The notes: generated by a model not told the origin, from the sequence alone. Shown: positions 33,538-42,886, counted from the stretch's first letter. The stretch is 42,886 bases of DNA from Deltaproteobacteria bacterium (GCA_019308995.1 JAFDHD010000030.1:1-42886), one strand, 5' to 3'. Numbers and translations: made by a program.

Positions 33538-34146
33538 ATGCGTGACTCAAGAAAAATACATTTCCTTTTGCCATGGATAATTCTTCTTTTTTTGGCCGGG
33601 CCAACCTGGGCCTATGAGGTTCTTGATGACCTAGAGGTCGCCTTCGAAGCGCATGTCAGCAACGATTTCGATGAGGCCATCAAGCTTTACACCAAAATCA
33701 TCGAAACAGATACCCTGAACCGCAAGAACTTATCAGTTCTGTATCTCCTGAGAGGAGAGGCCTGGGCCGAACAGGGTGACTGCAATCATGCCATCGAGGA
33801 TTTCACAGAAGCGATCAGGCTGAGACCGGAGTATGCCCATGCCTACTATTTCCGGGGTGATTGTCACACATATAAGGGTGAGTATAAAAAGGCGTGGCGC
33901 GATATCGAAAAAGCCATCCACATAAGACCGGATAAGGAGCTGTACCGGGAGACCTGGACCTTACTGGCCTCTTTAATGGGCAAGGAGGAAGAGGAGTTCA
34001 TGGCGGCGGCCCCATTCGCGCCAGCTCGAAAATCATTGAAAATTCCAGCTAAAGCCAGATCGAGCTGGAAGTCAGCCATCCCCGATTTTTTTCGCTCCCC
34101 CTGGTCATATATAAAAACAATCAGGCAGCAACGAAGCAGGGAATAA
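33538..34146 (+). CDS. Secreted or membrane-anchored TPR protein
   Basis: This is a 202-residue protein with an N-terminal signal or anchor (hydrophobic LLPWIILLFLAGPTWA, with likely cleavage after AWA-like TWA). It is followed by about three tetratricopeptide repeats (for example NDFDEAIKLYTKIIETD, GDCNHAIEDFTEAIRLRP, GEYKKAWRDIEKAIHIRP). The last 40 residues are basic. It is probably a periplasmic protein-protein interaction scaffold; the partner is unknown. I prefer ATG 33538 with GGGGA 11 bases upstream; GTG 33520 in the same frame is possible and adds six residues. It diverges from nadE and converges on the MFS gene. Confidence 0.75.
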   Translation: MRDSRKIHFLLPWIILLFLAGPTWAYEVLDDLEVAFEAHVSNDFDEAIKLYTKIIETDTLNRKNLSVLYLLRGEAWAEQGDCNHAIEDFTEAIRLRPEYAHAYYFRGDCHTYKGEYKKAWRDIEKAIHIRPDKELYRETWTLLASLMGKEEEEFMAAAPFAPARKSLKIPAKARSSWKSAIPDFFRSPWSYIKTIRQQRSRE

Positions 34147-34147
34147 A

Positions 34148-34166
34148 ACCCCTGAGGCATGGGGGT
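34148..34166 (-). terminator. Possible terminator of the MFS gene
   Basis: Read on the minus strand, ACCCC and GGGGT form a 5-bp stem with a 9-nt loop, followed by TTTTATT. It lies between the convergent TPR and MFS genes. The stem is short, so this is a moderate candidate. Confidence 0.35.
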
Positions 34167-34250
34167 GCGAGACAGGAAGGCCTTTGAAGAAAAAAATCGG
34201 GTCAGGACCTCGGCCCACGCCTGAAACGCCGGTTTCCGACTCTAGTTAAC

Positions 34251-35543
34251 TCACCTAACCAGGTCAGGGTGTCTGGGGGGAGAAGCCAGGACGGCGCAGA
34301 CAAGCCCCACGACACTGAAGCCGGTTATGATCGCAAAGGCCGGGAAGTAGGTTCCCATGGCATCATTGATCGCCCCGGCCATGACCGGGCCCAGGGCCTG
34401 AGCGATAATGGCCAGGGGAAACATCAGGCCCAGGATCTGGGTATAATGAAGACGTCCATAGTATGCGCCGATGAAGGTCGGCAGGGCTGTAACCAATGCC
34501 CCATAGCTGACGCCAAAGAGCGCAGAGTAGATATAGATTAGGAACAAGCTCCTGGCGGAAAGCAGAATAAACAGCGCTATCGCCTGTACCACAAAGCAGA
34601 CAACCGCTAAAAGCCTCACTTCAAATCTAACCCCTAACAGGCCAAAGGCCAGCCGCCCGAAGATACTCATTCCCGGAACAAGGGCCAGAGCCGTGGCCGC
34701 TATCATGGGTGAAAAACCAATATCCTTGAGATAAGCCGCCTGGTGGGCTGCCACCGTGCCGATGGCCAGGAAGTTGGCGGCACACCAGATTGTGATTAAC
34801 CAGAAGACGTGGTTTCGTACGGCCTGCCCGATTCGCCAGTCCACAGGGCTTTGATAAACCCGGGAGACATGACCGGCCTCCTCTTGGATCTCACTGGCCG
34901 ATACGTTCGATATACCGTCCGCCGCCTGTCCCATGTCCTCCGGCCTGTTCCTGATCAGAATCAGGCCCCCGATGAGTGCCGCGCCAATGAGTTGTATCAT
35001 TGCCAGGATCAGCCAGGCCATCTGCAAACCGAAACTGGCAATCAGCCAGGCCGTCAGGGGCGGGAAGGCAAAGCCGCCTAAACCTCCGGCAGATGTGACA
35101 ATCCCCATGCCTAGTGATCGCCTCCGGACGAACCAGTTGTTGACGACCGTGGTACAGGCCAAATACAGTCCAAAACCGGCTCCCAGGCCTGTCAGGACCC
35201 CGTAAAACAGGTAGATCTGCCATACTCGTGTTGCCATGGACATTCCGAACAGGCCGAAGGCGGCAAGCAGATTGCCGCAGACAATGTTCGTCCTGGGTCC
35301 GAATCTGGCGATCGAGGCCCCGATGATTGGACCGGGCAGCCCAAAAGCCAGCATCGCCACAGAGAGCGCGCCTCCGACCACGGCTCGGCTCCAGCCGTAC
35401 TCATGACACATGGCTGGAAGAAAAACCCCGTATGAGTAAAAGAAGGTGCCGCTGGCGGTGAAGTACACCAGCGTCGCCCCGGCCAGCGCCACCCAGCCGT
35501 AAAAACCGGGGTTCTTATGAGCAGCCTCAGTGTTTCCAGTCAT
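34251..35543 (-). CDS. MFS transporter (oxalate/formate antiporter or monocarboxylate transporter-like)
   Basis: This is a 430-residue major facilitator with about twelve transmembrane helices and a central cytoplasmic loop around residue 205-230. The opening GFYGWVALAGATLVYF and the loop-2 region FGLPGPIIGASIARFGPR match the OFA/MCT group, which moves small carboxylates such as oxalate, formate or lactate. The particular substrate is not readable. AAGGAAGG precedes the ATG. No metabolic partner gene is adjacent. Confidence 0.87.
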   Translation of the reverse strand: MTGNTEAAHKNPGFYGWVALAGATLVYFTASGTFFYSYGVFLPAMCHEYGWSRAVVGGALSVAMLAFGLPGPIIGASIARFGPRTNIVCGNLLAAFGLFGMSMATRVWQIYLFYGVLTGLGAGFGLYLACTTVVNNWFVRRRSLGMGIVTSAGGLGGFAFPPLTAWLIASFGLQMAWLILAMIQLIGAALIGGLILIRNRPEDMGQAADGISNVSASEIQEEAGHVSRVYQSPVDWRIGQAVRNHVFWLITIWCAANFLAIGTVAAHQAAYLKDIGFSPMIAATALALVPGMSIFGRLAFGLLGVRFEVRLLAVVCFVVQAIALFILLSARSLFLIYIYSALFGVSYGALVTALPTFIGAYYGRLHYTQILGLMFPLAIIAQALGPVMAGAINDAMGTYFPAFAIITGFSVVGLVCAVLASPPRHPDLVR

Positions 35544-35964
35544 ATGCGCCTTCCTTCATGCTTGGCAGCCTGACCTGCTTTTTAAACCAGCCTGAGTCAG
35601 GGGATTATCCTTCATTCATTAAATTCATAGCGATTGTCATAATTATTTTCCTTTTGGGTTCCTGGTATCAGAATCCAGGGTCAATCAGGTCGTCTGGTTT
35701 CCCTACAACTTCCCGACATTCGGACCATTATAGATACCAGTTTGGTATGCACAGGAGGTGCCTCTTATATGATTATCAATCTCAGACCTTTTCAATCGGA
35801 ACGTATTTTTGCCATCCGCTCTAAAAAGCTCGTCGGAATTGCGCCGCCACAGACCGGCCGGCGCTCCGGAGATAAAAACATGGTTTGACAACCCACAGAT
35901 TTTTTCAAAGAACCAATTTTTTAATCCTGGTTGACTTCCTGATTTTCTGTTTTAAAGTTACAAG
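35544..35964. other. Intergenic region between the MFS and uvrA genes
   Basis: I see no gene with a plausible start or family. A Cys-rich 88-codon plus-strand frame (35558-35824) has the look of chance translation and overlaps the MFS promoter region. No clear terminator follows uvrA. Confidence 0.4.
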
Positions 35965-38820
35965 TTATTTCTCGGCAATCTTTAAAACCTTCTTCAGGAA
36001 CTGGCCGGTATAGGACTGGTTCATGCAGGCCACCTCCTCTGGCGTGCCGAAGGCAATGACCCGGCCGCCTAAATCCCCTCCCTCGGGTCCGAGGTCAATG
36101 ATATGGTCAGCGCATTTAATCACGTCCAGGTTGTGTTCTATAATGACGACGGTATTGCCTTGATCCACCAGCCGGTTAAGAACATTAAGGAGTTTTTTAA
36201 TGTCATCAAAATGCAGGCCGGTGGTCGGTTCGTCCAGAATGTACAGGGTCCGGCCGGTGCTGCGCTTGGAAAGCTCCCGGCTGAGCTTGATGCGCTGAGC
36301 CTCGCCGCCGGAAAGCGTTGTGGCCGGCTGCCCTAATTTGATATAACCCAGCCCCACATCTCTGATAGTGGTCAGCTTGTTCTTGACGGCCGGGATGTTT
36401 TTGAAAAACTCCCAGGCCTCGTTAACGGTCATATCCAGGACATCAGCGATGGAGGCGCCACGGTAAAGGATTTCCAGGGTATCGCGGTTGTATCGGCTTC
36501 CCTTACAGACCTCGCAGGTGACATAAACATCGGGCAGGAAATGCATCTCGATCTTGATGATCCCATCGCCCTGACAGGCTTCACACCGCCCGCCCTTAAC
36601 ATTGAAAGAGAATCTCCCGGGTTTGTACCCTCTAGCCTTTGCGGTGGGAAGCCGGGCGAAGAGATCACGGATAAAAGTAAAGACACCGGTATAGGTTGCC
36701 GGGTTGGAGCGAGGAGTTCGACCGATGGGGCTCTGATCAATATCAATAACCTTGTCAATATACTCAAGACCCCTAATTTTTTCGACCTTCCCGGCTCTGT
36801 CCTTGGAGCGGTAAAGGTGCTGGGCCAGGGTTTTGTATAGGGTTTCGACGACCAGGGTGGATTTGCCTGAACCGGAGACACCGGTGACACAGGTCAAGGT
36901 GCCCAGGGGTATATGAACGTCAATATTCTGGAGGTTGTGTTCCGAGGCTTTCTTGAGGATGATTTCACCGTTATCTGACTGGCGTCTTTTTGCCGGGATC
37001 ATGATTTTTTGACGTCCTGAAAGATACTGTCCGGTCAGGGATTCTTTACTTTTAAGCAGCTTTTTTGGTGAACCGGTAAAAACAATCTCACCGCCCTTTA
37101 TCCCGGCCCCGGGCCCCATATCCAGGACATGGTCAGCCGCCAGGATGGTTTCAGCGTCATGCTCAACGATCAGGACGGTGTTGCCCAGGTCACGCATCCT
37201 TTTCAAGGTGCTCAGCAGGCGCATGTTATCGCGCTGATGCAGGCCGATGGATGGTTCGTCCAGGATATAGATCACCCCGACCAGCCGGGAGCCGATCTGC
37301 GTCGCCAGGCGGATGCGTTGCCCTTCACCGCCGGACAGGCTGGCTGAGGCGCGGTCAATGGTCAAATAATCCAGGCCGACATTGGTCAGGAACTCCAGGC
37401 GTTCCCGGATCTCTTTTATGACGCGGCGTGCAATCTCCATTTCCCGGTCTGAAAGTATCAGTTCTTCAAAGAACTTACGTGCCTCAGTCACCGAGAAGCC
37501 GGTGACCTGGCTGATGTTCAGCCCGCCAACCTTTATGGCCAGACTTTCCCGGCGCAGCCTGGCCCCCTTGCATTTCGGACAGGGCTGATAGTTCATGTAT
37601 TGCTCAATCTCCTCGCGGATGCGGGCTGAACTCGTCTCGCGGTAACGCCTTTCCAGCCTGGTGATAATCCCTTCAAAAGGACGCCGGAAAAAATAGCGGC
37701 GGTCATCCCTCTCGAAGTAAAAACGGATTTCTTCATCGTCTGAGCCGTAAAGTAAAACCTTCTTGACCTGATTCGGAAGCTTCTTAAAGGGAGTATAGAT
37801 ATCAAATGAGTAATGATCGGCCAGAGCGTCCATGAGCTGAAAGAAGTAAACCGAAGAGGTATTAGAATGGGGCGCTAACGCCCCTTCTCGCACGGATAAC
37901 TCCGGATTGGGGACAATCAGTTCCGGATCGAAATACATCTTTGTGCCTAACCCGTCACAGGTCGGGCAGGCCCCCTGGGGATTGTTAAAGGAGAACATCT
38001 GGGGTGTCACTTCAGGGTAGCTGATGCCGCAAACATCACAGGCCAGATGCTCGCTAAAAAAAAGCTCCTCCTGACCGACAACGGCAGCCAGCACCGTGCC
38101 TCCTGAGGTGCGTAGCGCCAGCTCGACCGAATCGGTCAGCCGCCGGCTCACCCCTTCTTTAACTACCAGCCGGTCCACAACCAGCTCCAGGTTATGCTTT
38201 TTCTTTTTGTCCAGCTTGATCTCTTCGCTCAGGTCACGAATCTCCCCATTGACACGAACCCGAAGGAATCCATCCTTACGGAGCTGATCCAGTAGCTTGG
38301 CATGCTCACCCTTGCGTCCCGCGACCAGAGGCGCCATGATCATCACCCTGGAGCCCTCTTTCAAGGTTGAAACCTGGTCCACGATTTCTTGAACGGTCTG
38401 CGAGGTGATCTCGCGGCCGCAGTTATAACAATGGGGATGACCGACCCGGGCGAAAAGCAGACGCAGGTAGTCGTAAATTTCGGTGACCGTGCCCACGGTC
38501 GAGCGCGGGTTCTTGCTGGCTGTCTTCTGTTCGATGGAGATGGCCGGGGAGAGGCCCTCGATGAAGTCCACATCCGGTTTGTCCATCTGTTCCAAAAACT
38601 GCCGGGCATAGGCCGAAAGGGATTCCACATAGCGGCGCTGGCCTTCGGCGTAAATGGTGTCAAAGGCCAGGGTAGATTTACCAGAGCCGGACAATCCAGT
38701 GATAACGACCAGGGCATTCCTGGGGATATCCACATTAATATTCTTGAGGTTGTGCTCCCTGGCGCCGCGGATAATAATCTGATCCTGCGGCTCAGCTTGT
38801 ATGGAACCAGTTCGAGGCAC
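35965..38820 (-). CDS. uvrA: UvrABC excision repair ATPase subunit A
   Basis: This is the DNA-damage sensor of nucleotide excision repair, about 951 residues. It has two ABC ATPase modules: P-loops [12 protein letters not shown] and [11 protein letters not shown], and signatures [12 protein letters not shown] and [12 protein letters not shown]. Zinc-binding cysteines are present in both (CDVCG with [16 protein letters not shown] with [10 protein letters not shown]). I start at GTG 38820, because AAAGGAGG lies just upstream (13-base spacing, a little long) and this leaves 12 residues before the conserved [15 protein letters not shown]. The frame is open to another GTG at 38874, but that start has no ribosome binding site. 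The gene is intact. Confidence 0.95.
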   Translation of the reverse strand: MPRTGSIQAEPQDQIIIRGAREHNLKNINVDIPRNALVVITGLSGSGKSTLAFDTIYAEGQRRYVESLSAYARQFLEQMDKPDVDFIEGLSPAISIEQKTASKNPRSTVGTVTEIYDYLRLLFARVGHPHCYNCGREITSQTVQEIVDQVSTLKEGSRVMIMAPLVAGRKGEHAKLLDQLRKDGFLRVRVNGEIRDLSEEIKLDKKKKHNLELVVDRLVVKEGVSRRLTDSVELALRTSGGTVLAAVVGQEELFFSEHLACDVCGISYPEVTPQMFSFNNPQGACPTCDGLGTKMYFDPELIVPNPELSVREGALAPHSNTSSVYFFQLMDALADHYSFDIYTPFKKLPNQVKKVLLYGSDDEEIRFYFERDDRRYFFRRPFEGIITRLERRYRETSSARIREEIEQYMNYQPCPKCKGARLRRESLAIKVGGLNISQVTGFSVTEARKFFEELILSDREMEIARRVIKEIRERLEFLTNVGLDYLTIDRASASLSGGEGQRIRLATQIGSRLVGVIYILDEPSIGLHQRDNMRLLSTLKRMRDLGNTVLIVEHDAETILAADHVLDMGPGAGIKGGEIVFTGSPKKLLKSKESLTGQYLSGRQKIMIPAKRRQSDNGEIILKKASEHNLQNIDVHIPLGTLTCVTGVSGSGKSTLVVETLYKTLAQHLYRSKDRAGKVEKIRGLEYIDKVIDIDQSPIGRTPRSNPATYTGVFTFIRDLFARLPTAKARGYKPGRFSFNVKGGRCEACQGDGIIKIEMHFLPDVYVTCEVCKGSRYNRDTLEILYRGASIADVLDMTVNEAWEFFKNIPAVKNKLTTIRDVGLGYIKLGQPATTLSGGEAQRIKLSRELSKRSTGRTLYILDEPTTGLHFDDIKKLLNVLNRLVDQGNTVVIIEHNLDVIKCADHIIDLGPEGGDLGGRVIAFGTPEEVACMNQSYTGQFLKKVLKIAEK

Positions 38821-39063
38821 CCGGTTTTTCAAACCTCCTTTACTTAACCCCAATCGAATTTTTAAGTATGCCACCCCAATGGGTCTATTTCAAGGCAAAT
38901 GAATGAGGCCGAATTAGATTATTTAGGAAAGCGCGAGCTTCCAAATCTATGGTTTCAAGTAAATGGAGGTATGACTTTAAATATTTTTTTTGGGGTTCAA
39001 GCCTATGTAGGAGTTGAACAGTTTTATTTAGCCGGCGGAGCCGGTTTAGACGCGGGCCACGTC

Positions 39064-39564
39064 CTATTCTTCGTCCTCGTCTTCGTAATCATCTTCATAG
39101 TCGTCATCTGGATACACATACTGAGGCGGAGAATCGCCACGTTTTTCAAGCATATGGGGGTAGCGGCGGCTTTTTTCCGGAGTCTCGTCGGTCTGCTCAA
39201 CCTTGATTTCATGCCACCAACTGTCCCCGAAATCGAACAAATAATGAAAGGTCTGACCAGGTTTCAAATCAAGACTGCTGATCCGAGTCTTGGCCGCGTT
39301 CTTAATCGGTTTACCACCCCAAGAGGCAAGTTCTTCTGGGCCATCGGGAGAGGTATACTCGGAAGCATCGCGGATTCTCGCCCGCCCCTTGGCTCCAGGC
39401 TTGGGGAAGTAAAAGGAATAGAGATGAGGATCGAATCGGTCAAAGGCCTCGAAAATGGCCTGGTGCAGATGGTCTAGTGTTTGGTCAGAGCCCACGGCGA
39501 TCCTTCGCCAGATTCTCTTCTCGTCTTGTAATGCCACTTTAAAAGTAAAAATCTCACGCTTCAT
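39064..39564 (-). CDS. Plasmid pRiA4b ORF-3-like family protein
   Basis: This is a 166-residue protein matching the pRiA4b ORF-3 family, seen from its central LKPGQTFHYLFDFGDSWWHE block and the preceding VGSDQTLDHLHQAIFEAFDRFD, with HLYSFYF in between. The biochemical role of the family is unknown; it occurs on plasmids and near mobile elements as well as in chromosomes. The tail is extremely acidic (Asp/Glu-rich, with Tyr, over the last ~15 residues). A strong AGGAGG lies 7 bases before the ATG. Confidence 0.88.
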   Translation of the reverse strand: MKREIFTFKVALQDEKRIWRRIAVGSDQTLDHLHQAIFEAFDRFDPHLYSFYFPKPGAKGRARIRDASEYTSPDGPEELASWGGKPIKNAAKTRISSLDLKPGQTFHYLFDFGDSWWHEIKVEQTDETPEKSRRYPHMLEKRGDSPPQYVYPDDDYEDDYEDEDEE

Positions 39565-39772
39565 GTCAAAGTCCTCCTGGAAAAAAGCAATGAGTCAGGC
39601 TCATATTTGTACCCGCTTCATTATTTCTATTATTCAATTTGAACAAGAAGGCCAACCGTTATAAGAATATACAAACATGGCTGGCTGGTCAAGAAACCCT
39701 GCAGGCGTCCTGGCAAAGCTCTTGCATGTATATTTGGAAGAGATCTTTAAGGAAATTTTTAAGCCATAAGTT

Positions 39773-40600
39773 ATGTCTCTTTCCGATATCCACCATCTGG
39801 GACTTTTCTGGCCTTTCAAAGGCCAGGATAAGATCAAGACGCACTCCTCTGCCTTAAAAATGACCTCGTTTGAGGAGGTATTGGCCCGGATCAGGCTGCT
39901 TGAGGGGAAAACCAAGCCCTCATCTCCACAAAAAAAGCAGGAATTAGAAGCAATCAGGACCCTGGCGGCGATTCATCGCCTCCAGATGAACCTGACCCTT
40001 CTTCAGGACTTGAGCGACACTTCTACCAGAGATGCCTCGGGTTTAATCCCCTTAAATTGGGTCGGTTCAGCATGGTGGCTCCATCTGGTCGAACTTATCA
40101 AGCCTTTGGAGGAGGCCTCGGCTTCCATGAGTCCGGAGGATACAGCCTCTGTTAAAGGCGAGACTTCACTGACTGAGTCCCAGGCGTCAGTTCTTAAGCT
40201 TTCAGGACAGGATTTTGACGCCCTGATCGAACAGGCGGCCAGGAGAAACGATCTGGATTCCAACCTGGTCAGGGCTGTTATAAAGGCTGAGTCTGATTTT
40301 AATCCCATGACCGAGTCAAAGAAAGGCGCCAGGGGGCTGATGCAACTCATGCCCGGCACCGCCAGGGAGCTGGGCGTGATGGATACCTTTGATCCAGTCC
40401 AGAATATTGAGGGCGGGTGCCGTTACCTGAGACAGATGCTCGACCGATACTCCGGAGATCTGAGCCAAGCCCTGGCCGCCTATAACTGGGGACCCGGCAA
40501 TCTGGATCGCTCGCAAGGCTCCCTGCCTGAAGAAACCCGGACCTACCTCAAGCGCGTCCAACGCTTCTTCCGACAATTCACCGCTGTGGCCAAAGCCTAG
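39773..40600 (+). CDS. Lytic transglycosylase (SLT domain)
   Basis: This is a 275-residue protein whose C-terminal half is a soluble lytic transglycosylase domain that cleaves the peptidoglycan glycan strand. The catalytic Glu is in AVIKAESDFNP; GARGLMQLMPGTAREL and the AYNWGPGNL motif follow in the right order. No signal peptide is visible from ATG 39773 or from the in-frame ATG 39860 (MTSFEEVLARIRLLEG), which may be the true start. Without a signal it could act from the cytoplasmic side as part of a secretion or flagellar apparatus, but no such genes are near. A T-run right after the stop (40600-40608) may end transcription. Confidence 0.87.
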   Translation: MSLSDIHHLGLFWPFKGQDKIKTHSSALKMTSFEEVLARIRLLEGKTKPSSPQKKQELEAIRTLAAIHRLQMNLTLLQDLSDTSTRDASGLIPLNWVGSAWWLHLVELIKPLEEASASMSPEDTASVKGETSLTESQASVLKLSGQDFDALIEQAARRNDLDSNLVRAVIKAESDFNPMTESKKGARGLMQLMPGTARELGVMDTFDPVQNIEGGCRYLRQMLDRYSGDLSQALAAYNWGPGNLDRSQGSLPEETRTYLKRVQRFFRQFTAVAKA

Positions 40601-40816
40601 TTTTTTTTAGTGACCGCTTATTTTATGAAACGGATTCCTCCGCATCATTAACTATAAATATTAGCACTGCATCTGCTCTAGCCGGCGCAGGCTAAGGATG
40701 GTTTTTATAAGAGGCAAAGAAGGTTTGTAGATAACTCCTTCCTCAATCAAAAAACTCCATGGGGAAGGCGATCATGGCAGGATGCGGGTTTAAGGGTGGC
40801 GTCCGGATCACAAGAT

Positions 40817-41146
40817 TTATGCCTTTTTAAAGTGAATTCCAGATTTGGTCTTCCGAACATAAAACACGTCACCTTCGACATAGCCTAAACCCTGAACTAT
40901 TTCTCGCGGAACAATAAGGCTGTTGCGCTTATTGATCTTGATTGTTTCGCTTATTTCGGAAGCCGTTTTTTTCCGCCGTGTATAGCCGCCCCTGGCCTTT
41001 CCTTTTTTTGTAAGATCGTTTTTTGAATGAGACCTGGGTCGTCTGGAGGTCTTAAGGCCAAACTTGGAGATAATCTTCTTATCAAGTTGACCTGTTTCCA
41101 CAGCCTCAATCAGCTTCGATGAATCCACAATCCTTCGTTTTGGCAT
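40817..41146 (-). CDS. SpoVT/AbrB-domain protein
   Basis: This is a 109-residue basic protein. The C-terminal 45 residues have the swapped-hairpin AbrB pattern IKINKRNSLIVPREIVQGLG followed by EGDVFYVRKTKSGIHF. The N-terminal half is very basic and contains IISKFGLKTSRRPRSHSKND, possibly a helix-turn-helix or DNA-binding arm. AbrB-type proteins are antitoxins or transcription regulators. No toxin gene adjoins it, so a regulator is as likely. AAGGGAG precedes the ATG. Confidence 0.75.
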   Translation of the reverse strand: MPKRRIVDSSKLIEAVETGQLDKKIISKFGLKTSRRPRSHSKNDLTKKGKARGGYTRRKKTASEISETIKINKRNSLIVPREIVQGLGYVEGDVFYVRKTKSGIHFKKA

Positions 41147-41499
41147 TTCTTTCTCCCTTTATGCGGCTCCCTTCATTGTCTGCCCGCCTGCTAGGTTTAA
41201 ACCTTTTACTCTGTTTCCAACTCGTGCATCCAGTGCTCTCAATTTCTGTAACATGAGTTTTTAACAGGTAAGACACCTCAATGGCTAATGAAACACCTTG
41301 AGAACTATCACACCATTTCTTTTAGTAGTTGCACCGATTATACACACCGCCTCGAGATTTTTCAATCAGGCTTAAAACAATCAGCTTTAATTATCAAGCT
41401 ATTTTGGGAACCGATTGATTACCCAGTATTACTTATAAAAGCCCTATCAGGGAAAAAACGCAAGAATAAAAAGCAGCCGCCAAGGAGCAGACCTAAAAC

Positions 41500-41619
41500 A
41501 TGGACCAGCTCTCAGGACGGCCCGCGCTTAAAAAAAATTACACTAAGGAGCAAGAAACCTTTATCAAGCCCGTCTCCATCCAAGGCTTGAATATAAGAGG
41601 TGAAATGCAAAGCAAATGA
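41500..41619 (+). CDS. Possible small protein, unknown
   Basis: A 39-codon open frame, MDQLSGRPALKKNYTKEQET and on, has a natural-looking amino-acid mix. An AAGGAG sequence lies 12 bases upstream of the ATG, a long but possible spacing. I recognise no family. Position just before a tRNA and an integrase remnant fits accessory DNA. Confidence 0.25.
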   Translation: MDQLSGRPALKKNYTKEQETFIKPVSIQGLNIRGEMQSK

Positions 41620-41640
41620 GATGGGGAACAGATTCTTTTC

Positions 41641-41669
41641 TTGACAAATAGCAGGACTTAAAATAAATT
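41641..41669 (+). promoter_or_regulatory. Promoter of tRNA-Phe
   Basis: TTGACA (41641-41646) and TAAATT (41664-41669) are separated by 17 bases and end 23 bases before the mature tRNA. The -35 is consensus and the -10 matches 4 of 6. Confidence 0.6.
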
Positions 41670-41692
41670 GAGCGACGTTGAAATCCTCAGGC

Positions 41693-41768
41693 GCCGAGGT
41701 AGCTCAGTCGGTAGAGCAGGGGACTGAAAATCCCTGTGTCGGCGGTTCAATTCCGTCCCTCGGCACCA
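41693..41768 (+). tRNA. tRNA-Phe (GAA)
   Basis: This is a complete 76-nt cloverleaf. The acceptor stem GCCGAGG pairs with CCTCGGC, the D-arm is GCTC..GAGC, the anticodon stem GGGGA/TCCCT surrounds loop CTGAAAA with anticodon GAA, and the T-arm carries GGTTCAATTCC. The CCA tail is encoded. An integrase remnant starts 15 bases after its 3' end, so this gene served as an integration target. Confidence 0.97.
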
Positions 41769-41782
41769 GTAATTTCAAGGAG

Positions 41783-42781
41783 TTAGCTGACATTGGCTGG
41801 CTCCTTGTTTTGTTCGGTTGCGGATAGGTTGCGGATTGTTGCGGATTCTGCACCTAATCTGTCCAGTTCGGCGACCTCGTTTCTCGTCTGATTTGGCAGC
41901 CAATGGTAGTATGTATCCACGGTTATTTTTATTGAAGAATATCCAAGTTGACGTGATATATCCGCTATGTTGTGACCGGCGGTGATCCTGATGGTCGCAT
42001 AGGAATGCCTTAAATCATGTATCCTAACCCTGCGAAGGCCAGCCTTTTCACAGACCTTGTAATGAATTCGGCCCCTGAGATTTCCACCATCCAGGGGATG
42101 CCCATCTTGATTGATAAAAACCCATTCAGGAACTTCTTTCCATCCCTTGCCCAAAGCTTGCTTTTTTCTCTGAACACGAAGAGCTTTTAAAACTTGAGAG
42201 AGTTACGGTGTCATTTCAACACGCCTGGTTTTACCGCTTTTAGGTGTAGTAAGCCGGTTTTCAACCCATCCCCTTCTGACTTCTATGAACTTTCCAGCGA
42301 AATCAATATCCCTCCACTGTAAGCCTAAGACCTCACCAAGCCTCATTCCTGTCCTGGCTAAGGTTAAGAAAAGAGGATAATACTCAGGGTTATTCTCATG
42401 ACATGTTTTTAAGTAGACTTCGAGTTCTTGTGCCGAGAACGGAGAAATACCCTTGTCGAGCAATTGGTCCTTGGATTTAAATATTCTGCCCAACCTAGAT
42501 GCAGGGTTTGAATCAACATGACCATCTTCCAAGGCCTGAGTGAAAAGCCCGGAAATAGCAGCCTTGATGTTCCTTACTGTGCCAGGGCTTAATCCCTCAT
42601 TAATTTTCTTGAAGAGAAAATTCTTTACTTCTTCTCGCGTAATCGACTTCAAGGCTCTATTCCCGAACTGAGGCAATAAATAGCGATTCAATATTCCTTT
42701 GTAGCCATTGCAGGTAGAGTATTTCAGGGCCGCTGCAACATATCCATTTAGCCAAAGTGACGCATAGTCTCTAACGGAAGT
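41783..42781 (-). pseudogene. int: Tyrosine recombinase (phage/ICE-type integrase), decayed
   Basis: The reading frame runs from about 42781 to 41783 but is cut by an in-frame TAA at 42203-42205 (RVEMTP-stop-LSQVLKAL; CAA to TAA is the simplest cause). It begins at VRDYASLWLNGYV, so the N-terminal arm-binding domain is missing; a TGA at 42782-42784 closes the frame there. Core residues can be seen: Arg in ARTGMRLGEVLGL, Lys region TPKSGKTRR, HDLRHSYAT, and the Tyr in VDTYYHW. The usual LGHSS motif reads LGYSS here, a change at a catalytic position. Its place against the tRNA-Phe 3' end is typical of integrated elements; the rest of the element, if any, lies beyond the window. Confidence 0.88.
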
Positions 42782-42886
42782 TCACCCCGATCAAATTGAA
42801 TAAAGCTAATAATAACGGATAATTAGTGCCGAAATGGCCTGATAATTGTAGGCATGTAATAAATGATTACATCACACAATAAGCTT

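Larger units (their letters stand above)
41147..41692. other. Intergenic region before tRNA-Phe
   Basis: It holds the tRNA promoter (41641-41669) and a possible 39-codon gene (41500-41619). A longer open frame at 41288-41590 has unnatural composition and no ribosome binding site, and I do not accept it. Confidence 0.4.

Noticed and set aside
35558-35824. 88-codon open frame between the MFS and uvrA genes
   Set aside because: There is no ribosome binding site, the Cys/His/Tyr-rich composition fits chance translation, and there is no family resemblance.
38821-38874. Longer UvrA N-terminus from GTG 38874
   Set aside because: No ribosome binding site precedes it, while AAAGGAGG lies inside this stretch directly ahead of GTG 38820, and UvrA homologues start close to the [11 protein letters not shown] block.
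39634-39915. Open frame on the minus strand beside the lytic transglycosylase gene
   Set aside because: It is antisense to the 5' end of the transglycosylase gene and has no ribosome binding site or recognisable motif.
41288-41590. 100-codon plus-strand open frame before tRNA-Phe
   Set aside because: There is no ribosome binding site, the composition is odd with a Lys/Pro/Ser-rich tail, and it overlaps a better small frame in another phase.

Overview
The window reads as chromosomal DNA from an anaerobic bacterium, most likely a Desulfobacterota (former Deltaproteobacteria) lineage. The grounds are a complete hdrC-hdrB-hdrA heterodisulfide-reductase-like operon with a doubled HdrA, an anaerobic benzoyl-CoA pathway cluster, a BKACE-type operon and a multi-[4Fe-4S] NAD(P)H:ferredoxin oxidoreductase. 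This assignment is inferred from gene content; there is no rRNA or ribosomal marker gene in the window.

Layout. (1) 0.4-4.8 kb: a minus-strand speD-rhomboid pair faces away from a plus-strand operon of a lipoprotein, a DUF350 membrane protein and a membrane-anchored spermidine synthase. Together they look like a polyamine/membrane module. (2) 5.0-5.6 kb: a REP-associated tyrosine transposase (RAYT) bounded by near-perfect 27-bp inverted repeats and hairpins. (3) 5.9-16.2 kb, all minus strand: oah, dch, bzdN, bzdO, bzdQ, bzdP, ferredoxin, NAD(P)H:ferredoxin oxidoreductase and had. This is an ATP-dependent (class I, Bzd-size) benzoyl-CoA reductase and the enzymes of the modified beta-oxidation that follows, from benzoyl-CoA to the ring-opened 3-hydroxypimelyl-CoA. 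Two reductase subunit genes carry in-frame stops (bzdP TAG at codon 8, bzdO TGA at codon 176). A PadR regulator lies upstream, and the leader between it and oah holds five related palindromes.

(4) 17.5-23.8 kb, minus strand: class III aminotransferase, SDR, BKACE, peptide-type substrate-binding protein and one permease, ending in a duplicated 3' scrap of the aminotransferase gene. The transporter lacks its second permease and its ATPases, so a duplication/deletion probably removed them. (5) 24.4-29.2 kb, plus strand: a possible small membrane protein, then hdrC-hdrB-hdrA, a candidate source of low-potential electrons. (6) 29.9-40.6 kb: housekeeping and accessory genes (pepF, nadE, a TPR protein, an MFS transporter, uvrA, a pRiA4b ORF-3-like protein, a lytic transglycosylase). 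(7) 40.8-42.8 kb: an AbrB-domain protein, tRNA-Phe(GAA) and, abutting the tRNA 3' end, a decayed tyrosine-recombinase integrase with a lost N-terminus, an in-frame TAA and a catalytic-position change. This marks an old integration site.

How it fits together: ferredoxin reduced by the 835-residue oxidoreductase, and perhaps by the Hdr complex, would drive the benzoyl-CoA reductase; Dch, Had and Oah would then process the dienoyl-CoA product. The premature stops mean that the reductase is inactivated in this genome copy, or that the assembled sequence contains errors at two sites. Several regions (integrase, aminotransferase scrap, half transporter, possible Hcp-like fragment) show ongoing gene decay.
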